Assembly: GCA_021734595.1 (NCBI GenBank)
Contig: JAIPIO010000016.1
Span: forward strand, 1-20,822
DNA: 20,822 nucleotides
Origin: Kiritimatiellales bacterium
GTDB taxonomy: Bacteria; Verrucomicrobiota; Kiritimatiellia; Kiritimatiellales; Pontiellaceae
Direction of reading: 5' to 3'
The notes beneath the pieces are model-generated. The model was given only the letters and a program-made list of their open reading frames with translations, was not told where the DNA came from and did not search any database. The translations under genes and the position numbers were made by a program. Below are positions 15,705 to 20,822 of the stretch, one piece after another (the first letter of the stretch is position 1; every line of letters begins with the position of its first letter).

Positions 15705-16139
15705 CTACGGAACCACCCGCTCCCACTCCTCCACCTCGCCAGGAACGATACGGAACAGGGGGTGGGATTTGGGCCGGGAGACCGACTTGATTTCGGCGAG
15801 TTTTTGGGGATCCCTGATGCGCAGCTTCTTGATGAGATGCGCCCATTCGTAGTCGAGCTGCCCGCGCGTGGTGGCAATCGACCCGGCAGGTTTATCACAA
15901 AGTATTTTGGCTGCATCGAAATGGTACTCCCGGCGGACGGCTTCGGCATGGACTTCCCGCAAAAAGGATGCAATCGCCGCCATGGGGTCGGGCGAACTTC
16001 GGAAGCGGATCAGCTGGGGGTGGTTGGTATAGCCTTTCGTTTTTCCACCCAGAACGGCCTGCGCCAGCAGGGCTTCGCGCCAAAGCGCGACCAGCCCCCG
16101 GGAGTCGAGATATTCCGGATGCAAAGTCCACAGCCGCAT
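15705..16139 (-). CDS. Pyrimidine dimer DNA glycosylase / endonuclease V family protein
   Basis: A 144-residue protein starting MRLWTLHPEYLDSRGLVALW. The pattern, with LLAQAVLGGKTKGYTNHPQL and FLREVHAEAVRREYHFDAAK, matches the family named after T4 endonuclease V, which removes UV-induced pyrimidine dimers. The start is placed at 16139 because the family begins with MRLW and a GGAGGG ribosome site lies nine bases upstream (16149-16154); the open frame extends further but lacks similarity. In T4 endonuclease V the catalytic group is the alpha-amine of Thr2; here residue 2 is Arg, which normally blocks Met removal, so activity by the classical mechanism is uncertain. Last gene of the minus-strand operon, five bases after the K+ channel gene. 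Confidence 0.78.
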   Translation of the reverse strand: MRLWTLHPEYLDSRGLVALWREALLAQAVLGGKTKGYTNHPQLIRFRSSPDPMAAIASFLREVHAEAVRREYHFDAAKILCDKPAGSIATTRGQLDYEWAHLIKKLRIRDPQKLAEIKSVSRPKSHPLFRIVPGEVEEWERVVP

Positions 16140-16144
16140 GGCAC

Positions 16145-16957
16145 TTATCCCTCCAGTTTTGCGCCGCACTGCTTGCAGTGCACGGCATCGGCGTCGTGCC
16201 GGACGTTGCCGCAGGCATTGCACTTGCGGGTGTTCTTCTGCTGTGCCACAGCAAGTCCCAGCTCGGCGGTGATGATACCGGTGGGTACGGCAATAATGCT
16301 GTATGCGAGAATCATAAGAAAGGCGGCCAAGGTTTGCCCTACCGGAGTTTGCGGCAAGATGTCGCCATAGCCAACGGTGGACAGGGTGACAATCGCCCAG
16401 TAGACCGACTTCGGAATGCTGGTAAATCCGTGATCCGGGCCCTCGATCACATACATGAGCGAACCGACAATCACCACGATAGTCATGACCGTCACTAGAA
16501 AGATGCCGATCTTGCGGCGGCTGGCGATCAGCGCGTTCAGCAGCAGGTCGGCTTCACCGACGTACTGCGCCATCTTGAGCACGCGGAAGATACGCAGCAT
16601 GCGCAGCACTTTGATTACGTCGAGGGAGCGTGTGCCGGGAATGAACAGACTCAAATAGAGCGGAAGGATCGCCAGCAGATCAACCACGCCGAAAAAGCTG
16701 CGGGCATAGCGGATTGGCTTTTGGGCACACCACAGGCGCAATCCATATTCAACGGTAAAGAGCAATGTAAACAGCGCATTGAGGACGCGCAGCATTGTTC
16801 CGTGCGTCTCGCTGATTGTTTCGACACTGACCAGCATCGTCAGCAGCACACTGGCCATGATGGCAATGAACAACAGTACATCGAACAGCTTTCCCGCCGG
16901 CGTGTCGGCTTCGAAAATGACAACGTAGAATCTCTCTTTTAGACTTTCTCTATCCAT
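16145..16957 (-). CDS. Voltage-gated-type potassium channel with C-terminal zinc ribbon
   Basis: A 270-residue six-helix channel subunit. I start it at 16957 (MDRESLKERFYVVIFE), where the membrane domain begins; the longer frame to 17149 only reads through the upstream kinase. S1 is near residues 22-45, and other helices include LRVLNALFTLLFTVEYGLRL. S4 carries regularly spaced basic residues, RSLDVIKVLRMLRIFRVLK. The pore has YWAIVTLSTVGYGD with an intact TVGYGD filter (about residues 192-198), then the S6 helix LAAFLMILAYSIIAVPTGII. The tail ends in a CxxC-x11-CxxC zinc ribbon (C246, C249, C261, C264) facing the cytoplasm. Its start overlaps the kinase stop by eight bases, so it belongs to the mevalonate operon. 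Selectivity for K+ is inferred from GYGD. Confidence 0.9.
   Translation of the reverse strand: MDRESLKERFYVVIFEADTPAGKLFDVLLFIAIMASVLLTMLVSVETISETHGTMLRVLNALFTLLFTVEYGLRLWCAQKPIRYARSFFGVVDLLAILPLYLSLFIPGTRSLDVIKVLRMLRIFRVLKMAQYVGEADLLLNALIASRRKIGIFLVTVMTIVVIVGSLMYVIEGPDHGFTSIPKSVYWAIVTLSTVGYGDILPQTPVGQTLAAFLMILAYSIIAVPTGIITAELGLAVAQQKNTRKCNACGNVRHDADAVHCKQCGAKLEG
16149..16154 (-). promoter_or_regulatory. Ribosome binding site deciding the glycosylase start
   Basis: GGAGGG on the minus strand, nine bases before the ATG at 16139, overlapping the last codons of the K+ channel gene. It supports the short start. Confidence 0.7.
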
Positions 16958-17918
16958 CGCACAGGTATCCTGTTGGCGTTGTTTCGAGATGATAGACCGG
17001 ATAATCCAGTTCCGGCAACTGCGCATCTCCAATTCCCACGGCGCAGTCGCCCATGCCCGAGCCGGAAATCTTTGCGCCGGCGATTCCGGGGTCGTTCTGC
17101 AATGCGGCAACAATGTCCTGAAGCTCCGGTGTGTTGACGCCCATCTCATCCATCAACTGCTGGTTGCAGTTGAGTATTTTTCCAAATATTGGAAGATCGT
17201 TTTCCCGCAGGCTGGAAACCGCCGCGTGAACGCTTTCGTCCATCTCGGCATAGATCCGTTCATATTTATCCGGATCGGCGGCGCGGAGTTTTTCCACCCT
17301 TTGAATAACCTCAACCGTCGGCGTTTTGTAACCGCAGTAGACGGCGGTCAGCGGAAGGGAAACTTCCAATGGTTGGAAACTCGGCTCGGTGGTGTAGGCC
17401 ACGACACCGCCATGAACGCTGGCGGCGAGATCCGCCCCCGATCCCCGGCCCTGCACGGCTTGTACGGTTTCCAATGATTGGAAAAAAAGTTTCGCATGAC
17501 CACGTTGACGCGAAACGCGACTCACGTTGGCCAATGGTTGGAACTCCCCTCCAATCCACTGCATCAGCGCAGCGTGGGTGGCGACCGTCACGGCGGCGGA
17601 CGAGCCGAAACCGATATCGGCGGAAAATTCGGAATCGATCTCCAGCTTGAAGCCGGAGGGAATCGTTTCACGGTGCTGGCGGATGGCCTGGAGCACAAAA
17701 CGAAAGTTGGGATCGTCGGTCAGCTCGCCGAGCGGGCTTTTGTAGTTCCCAAGGCTGGAAACAATTTCAACCGAATCTTCCAAGCATTGGAAAAGCCGGA
17801 CGGTGATGCGGCGGTTGATGGCGCAGACCAGTGCGCGCCTGCCATGCAAAACGGCGTGTTCGCCCAGCAGCATCAGGCTTCCCGGGGCGGAGGCTGTGAC
17901 TTTGGCATCGCCAGCCAT
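16950..17918 (-). CDS. Second GHMP kinase of the mevalonate operon (mevalonate / phosphomevalonate kinase-like)
   Basis: A 322-residue cytoplasmic GHMP-superfamily kinase. The start at 17918 gives the family N-terminus KVTASAPGSLMLLGEHAVLHG; upstream residues in the open frame come from the previous gene. Motif 1 reads APGS rather than the usual APGK (S14). The ATP loop is DIGFGSSAAVTVA (101-113). A likely catalytic Asp is D163 in GRGSGADLAAS, and motif 3 is KISGSGMGDC (283-292). It lies five bases after the first mevalonate kinase gene. Context and GSGAD suggest the step after mevalonate kinase (phosphomevalonate kinase), but a second mevalonate kinase or a mevalonate-3-kinase-like role is possible. 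It contains six copies of the 15-bp palindrome, coding FQCLE (43), VSSLGN (53), FQPLA (126), FQSLE (146), FQPLE (181) and LPIFGK (242). Confidence 0.83.
   Translation of the reverse strand: MAGDAKVTASAPGSLMLLGEHAVLHGRRALVCAINRRITVRLFQCLEDSVEIVSSLGNYKSPLGELTDDPNFRFVLQAIRQHRETIPSGFKLEIDSEFSADIGFGSSAAVTVATHAALMQWIGGEFQPLANVSRVSRQRGHAKLFFQSLETVQAVQGRGSGADLAASVHGGVVAYTTEPSFQPLEVSLPLTAVYCGYKTPTVEVIQRVEKLRAADPDKYERIYAEMDESVHAAVSSLRENDLPIFGKILNCNQQLMDEMGVNTPELQDIVAALQNDPGIAGAKISGSGMGDCAVGIGDAQLPELDYPVYHLETTPTGYLCDG
17180..17194. repeat. Palindrome copy in the second GHMP kinase gene
   Basis: TTCCAAATATTGGAA is a perfect palindrome apart from its centre. In the kinase frame (minus strand) it begins at codon position 2 and encodes LPIFGK at residues 242-247. 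Confidence 0.75.
17364..17378. repeat. Palindrome copy in the second GHMP kinase gene
   Basis: TTCCAATGGTTGGAA begins at codon position 1 in the kinase frame and encodes FQPLE at residues 181-185. Confidence 0.75.
17469..17543. repeat. Two palindrome copies in the second GHMP kinase gene
   Basis: TTCCAATGATTGGAA (17469-17483, exact arms) encodes FQSLE at residues 146-150. GGCCAATGGTTGGAA (17529-17543, degenerate left arm) encodes FQPLA at 126-130. They are 60 bases apart, start to start, and both begin at codon position 1. Confidence 0.7.
17746..17792. repeat. Two palindrome copies in the second GHMP kinase gene
   Basis: TTCCAAGCATTGGAA (17778-17792, exact arms) begins at codon position 1 and encodes FQCLE. 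TTCCCAAGGCTGGAA (17746-17760, one mismatch) begins at codon position 3 and encodes VSSLGN. They are 32 bases apart, start to start. Confidence 0.7.
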
Positions 17919-17923
17919 GATGG

Positions 17924-18928
17924 TCAGACGATGCGCGTGCCGAGGGGATCGCCGCGAACGGGTGAAACGGTGTAATCGTACTTGCTGCAGATATCGGCGG
18001 GCGCCGTGTCGGAAAATACCAGAACCATGCCGCCCTTGTCGCCACCGACGGAACCGGCGCCGCAGACTTTGGCGGAACCGCCCCACGCTTCGATGTCGGC
18101 AATAAACTGTTTTACTTTATTCGGGACCACGCCGATCTGCGTGAGAAGCCGGTTGTTTTCACGTACGAGCCAGCGGATCTTGATTTCGTTGTTTTCTCGC
18201 AGGGCGCTGCCAAAGGCGCGGGTGACATCTTCGAACTCGCTCCATATCTGGCTGTTTCTGAAATTTTTCTCAACCTGCATGACGCACTCGCCGGTGGTGG
18301 TTTCGGGAACGCCGGTGTGTACCATGAACATTTGCATGCGGGGCAACGGGATCGATTCCGCAGCTCCGTTTTGGAAGCAGGCGCATCCTCCATAAAGGGA
18401 GATGAAGGAATCCACGCCGCTGGGTTTTCCGTGCTGAAGCTTTTCGGCTTCCATGCTGTACTCGTAGTACCACTCCGGCTTGAAATCGACGCGGAGATAA
18501 TGGCCCATAGCCCGGAGCTCGCTGAGCACGGTCGCTGCGGAGGAACCCAGCCCACATCCGACCGGGATGGTGGAGCGCAGTTTCAGGCAGATGCCCGTGT
18601 CGATGTGCCGATGCAGTCCGTCGAGCGTGTTGATGAAGGCAAAGCGGAAAAGGTCGGCCGGCATGGTGAGGACGTCGCGGATGCCGATATCGCCATGGAG
18701 GAACCCGCGGTATTTCCTTTCAACGCGGCGTTTCAGGTCGCGCAGCGCCTTAATGGTGACCGAACCGTTGTCCCGCGCATCGGGCAGGTCGAAAGATACT
18801 TCATCGCCGGCCTGGGGCGTGATTTCAAAAACGGCGCTTCGGTCAATAGCCATGGCAATGGCCGGTTTACCGTACACCACGGAGTGTTCGCCGCTCAAAA
18901 TCAGTTTTCCTGGGGCAATGGCTTTCAT
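17924..18928 (-). CDS. Mevalonate kinase (GHMP family)
   Basis: A 334-residue cytoplasmic kinase that phosphorylates mevalonate at the 5-position. Motif 1 is IAPGKLILSGEHSVVYGKPA (4-23), with the usual PGK and GEHxVVYG of mevalonate kinases. The ATP loop is PVGCGLGSSAA (122-132). The catalytic Asp is likely D173 in HGKPSGVDSFISLYGG, and motif 3 is VCGAGSVGGDKGG near residue 293. These motifs are intact. It lies seven bases after mvaS and five bases before the second GHMP kinase, in a minus-strand operon. The ribosome site is weak, which suits translational coupling. No palindrome copies were found inside it, in contrast to its neighbour. Confidence 0.9.
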   Translation of the reverse strand: MKAIAPGKLILSGEHSVVYGKPAIAMAIDRSAVFEITPQAGDEVSFDLPDARDNGSVTIKALRDLKRRVERKYRGFLHGDIGIRDVLTMPADLFRFAFINTLDGLHRHIDTGICLKLRSTIPVGCGLGSSAATVLSELRAMGHYLRVDFKPEWYYEYSMEAEKLQHGKPSGVDSFISLYGGCACFQNGAAESIPLPRMQMFMVHTGVPETTTGECVMQVEKNFRNSQIWSEFEDVTRAFGSALRENNEIKIRWLVRENNRLLTQIGVVPNKVKQFIADIEAWGGSAKVCGAGSVGGDKGGMVLVFSDTAPADICSKYDYTVSPVRGDPLGTRIV

Positions 18929-18935
18929 CGTAAAC

Positions 18936-20105
18936 TCAAACTACTGTTTCGTATTCCCGTTTATGCTGGCTTATGCCGGAAAACCGGAAAGGTCCAGTCT
19001 TGTATTGCGGGAAAACGTGTTCCCCTCCATCGGCCGGCACGCCGTAGTTGAATATGTCTTCGTATTGTTGATAGGTCAGTTCGGTGCGGTTTTCCAGCAG
19101 TTTCTTATGGTCATTTCCATAAAGCACCTCGCGGTAACCGGGCTGCACCGTACCGCTGAAGAACTCGCCGACGCAACCGGAGCCGTAGCTGTAGAATCCG
19201 ATCCGCTTGCCGGTCAGGTCCTCTGCGGCAGTATCCAGCAACGATGCCAAGGCTACATACATCGAGGCGCTATAGCAGTTTCCAGTGATCCGGCTGTAGC
19301 GCAGCGACTCTTCCAGCAGGGAGTGCAACTGGTCTTTCCCCAATTCAACCTTCAGCTTGCGGCAAAGCTTCTCGTGCGCCTTCTCTGCCATCTTGGTGAA
19401 CGGAATGTGGTAGCAGAAGTGATCAAAGTCGGTCAGCGAAAGGCCGGTCAGCCCAGCATACTGCTTCCACGATTCAAGCAGTGTGTGGATATAGACCATG
19501 GTGGAATACTTGCCATCCACCAGCGCCTCGGAGCGGTAGTTCGGCCGCCAGAAATCCATCACGTCTTCGGTATAATAGCCGCACTCGGGGTTGATCTCCA
19601 CCAACCGCGGGTCGGCGGAAACCAGCATGGCGACCGCGCCGCAGCCCTGCGTGGCCTCGCCGGGACTGCCCAGCTCGTAGCGCGCCACGTCGCCGGCAAT
19701 CACCAGCGCCTTTTTGCCGGGATTGCGGGCCACAAATCCAATGGCCAGTTGCAGGGCCGCCGTACCGCTGTAGCAGGCCTGTTTCAGTTCCACGGTGCGG
19801 CAGCGGTTGTTCATTTCCAGCAGGCCGTGCACATAGACGCCGGCGGCCTTCGACTGGTCGATGCCGCTTTCCGTTGCAAACAGCAACAGCTCCACATCGT
19901 CGAGCTCGCCATCCTGCTGCAACCGGAAGGCCGCGCTGGCTCCCATGGTCACGATATCCTCGTCCGGCGGCGGGATCCCCATTTTTTCCTGACCGATGCC
20001 AGTATAGTATTTGTTCACGTCAACCGACCGCGCATCCGCCAGCGTTTGCAGGTCGACGAAGTAGTTCGATGTGTAAAAGCTGATTCTATCAATGCCAATT
20101 TTCAT
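18936..20105 (-). CDS. mvaS: Hydroxymethylglutaryl-CoA synthase
   Basis: A 389-residue enzyme that condenses acetyl-CoA with acetoacetyl-CoA to HMG-CoA, the committed start of the mevalonate pathway. The thiolase-fold N-terminus is MKIGIDRISFYTSNYFVDLQ. The catalytic residues fall where they do in the well-studied Gram-positive enzyme: E79 in ATESGID, C111 in KQACYSGTAAL and H233 in FCYHIPFTKM. The C-terminal GSG motif YSYGSGCVGEFFS is also present. The length is normal. Its start overlaps the end of fni by 17 bases, and the mevalonate kinase gene follows after seven bases. All residues needed for activity appear present. Confidence 0.96.
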   Translation of the reverse strand: MKIGIDRISFYTSNYFVDLQTLADARSVDVNKYYTGIGQEKMGIPPPDEDIVTMGASAAFRLQQDGELDDVELLLFATESGIDQSKAAGVYVHGLLEMNNRCRTVELKQACYSGTAALQLAIGFVARNPGKKALVIAGDVARYELGSPGEATQGCGAVAMLVSADPRLVEINPECGYYTEDVMDFWRPNYRSEALVDGKYSTMVYIHTLLESWKQYAGLTGLSLTDFDHFCYHIPFTKMAEKAHEKLCRKLKVELGKDQLHSLLEESLRYSRITGNCYSASMYVALASLLDTAAEDLTGKRIGFYSYGSGCVGEFFSGTVQPGYREVLYGNDHKKLLENRTELTYQQYEDIFNYGVPADGGEHVFPQYKTGPFRFSGISQHKREYETVV

Positions 20106-20822
20106 TCAAGATCAAATCCTCATTTTCCTTGACCGCACCAATCTCCGCCGCGCCCAGCAGAAACATGGCCGTTGTAAATTCCCGCCTCAGCCGCTGGATC
20201 TCCTGCCGCACGGCCTCCACCGACTCCCGGGCCGGATTCAGGAATGGCCGCGCCAAGCCGCAGAGCGAAGCGCCCAGAATAATTCCCTTCACCATGTCAA
20301 TTCCGTTCCGGATTCCCCCCGAAGCAATCAGTGTGATTTCATGCCGATAGGACTTCATCAGTTTCAGTGCAATCGGGGTGGGTATTCCCCAATCCTTAAA
20401 GAGCTCCCCAAGCTCAGGACGATCACTGCGCATGCTCTCAACCAGGCTCCATGAAGTTCCCCCGCTTCCGGCAATATCTATGAATTTGACGCCGGAAGCG
20501 AGCAGATGTTCAACATCCTCCGGGGATATCCCGGCACCAACCTCCTTGATGATGACCGGCTTATCCAATGACTGGACAATCTGGCCGATTTTTGTCCGCA
20601 GGTTGGAAAAATCGGTGTCGCCTTCCGGCTGCACCGCTTCCTGTAGCGGATTCAGATGAAGGTAGAGCGCATCGGCGTCGAGAATTTCCAGGGCCTCATG
20701 ACAATCCGAAGCACCCAGCTCATAATTAAGCTGCACCGCGCCCAGATTTCCGAACAGCAAGGTGGTGGGAGCAACGTCGCGCAGTTCAAAACTGGCCCGT
20801 GCCGCGGCATCCGATATAAACA
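20089..20822 (-). CDS. fni: Isopentenyl-diphosphate delta-isomerase, type 2 (FMN-dependent), 5' end outside window
   Basis: The frame is open through the right edge; about 243 residues are visible and about 100 N-terminal residues are missing compared with the family. I read the first visible residues as FISDAAARASFELRDVAP. Type 2 features follow: LLFGNLGAVQLN, LHLNPLQEAVQPEGDTDF with the conserved Gln-Glu used for Mg and substrate binding, PVIIKEVGAGIS, FIDIAGSGGTSW, LIASGGIRNG and ILGASLCGLARPFL of the FMN/TIM-barrel. It interconverts IPP and DMAPP using reduced FMN. It comes first among the visible operon genes, and its stop overlaps the mvaS start by 17 bases. Further mevalonate genes may lie upstream, outside the window. 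Confidence 0.95.
   Translation of the reverse strand, partial: FISDAAARASFELRDVAPTTLLFGNLGAVQLNYELGASDCHEALEILDADALYLHLNPLQEAVQPEGDTDFSNLRTKIGQIVQSLDKPVIIKEVGAGISPEDVEHLLASGVKFIDIAGSGGTSWSLVESMRSDRPELGELFKDWGIPTPIALKLMKSYRHEITLIASGGIRNGIDMVKGIILGASLCGLARPFLNPARESVEAVRQEIQRLRREFTTAMFLLGAAEIGAVKENEDLILNENWH

Noticed and set aside
18567..20132. 521-codon plus-strand open frame opposite mvaS and mevalonate kinase
   Set aside because: It spans two well-supported minus-strand genes and shows no motifs of its own.
20563..20577. ATCCAATGACTGGAC in fni
   Set aside because: It has two mismatches and lies in a family-conserved stretch (VQSLDKPVI), so it is probably native.

Overview
The window looks like part of a Gram-negative bacterial chromosome with moderate to high GC. 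It carries a lipobox lipoprotein, several Sec-type signal peptides, the start of a GH97 glycosidase gene and a mevalonate-pathway operon. That combination, with a dispersed 15-bp palindrome, would fit the PVC superphylum (for example a Kiritimatiellota-like polysaccharide degrader). No rRNA or taxonomic marker is present, so this placement is inference. No tRNA, rRNA, CRISPR array, transposase or phage gene was found.

Layout. (1) Minus strand, 1-5179: etfB, etfA, trxB and an MsbA-like ABC exporter in transcription order. etfB/etfA and trxB/ABC are joined by 4-base ATGA overlaps. The 5' part of a secreted GH97 glycoside hydrolase gene then runs off the left edge. (2) Plus strand, 5343-6698: a secreted carbon-nitrogen hydrolase with an extra N-terminal domain. 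(3) Plus strand, 6899-10118: a three-gene unit of a lipoprotein of unknown family, a 69-residue protein and a 519-residue alpha/beta-hydrolase (lipase-like). (4) 10119-10655: non-coding stretch with palindromes and a 10-bp-phased ATTAGTG array just before the next operon. (5) Plus strand, 10656-15678: a translationally coupled trio of a 1251-residue tandem DUF3857/transglutaminase-like exported protein, a SOUL haem-binding-like protein and a class I glutamine amidotransferase-like protein. (6) Minus strand, 22822-free right end, 15705-20822: a tightly packed operon of fni (partial), mvaS, mevalonate kinase, a second GHMP kinase, a voltage-gated-type K+ channel with a C-terminal zinc ribbon, and a pyrimidine-dimer-glycosylase-family protein.

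How the genes work together. The right operon supplies steps from acetoacetyl-CoA/acetyl-CoA to isoprenoids: HMG-CoA synthase, mevalonate kinase, probably the next phosphorylation, and IPP isomerase. HMG-CoA reductase and diphosphomevalonate decarboxylase are not visible and may lie beyond the right edge. The left operon couples electron transfer flavoprotein and thioredoxin reductase with a lipid/drug-type exporter; the functional link is not evident.

The most striking signal is a dispersed palindrome, TTCCA-N5-TGGAA, usually TTCCAR-N3-YTGGAA. I count 14 good exact copies plus several one-mismatch copies in 20.8 kb. They occur in intergenic clusters and inside at least five genes, in all three reading frames. 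Six copies fall within about 610 bp of the second GHMP kinase, and three form the linker between the two halves of the DUF3857 protein. This points to constraint or spread at the DNA level, comparable in style to cyanobacterial HIP1 or protein-coding palindromic elements of Rickettsia.
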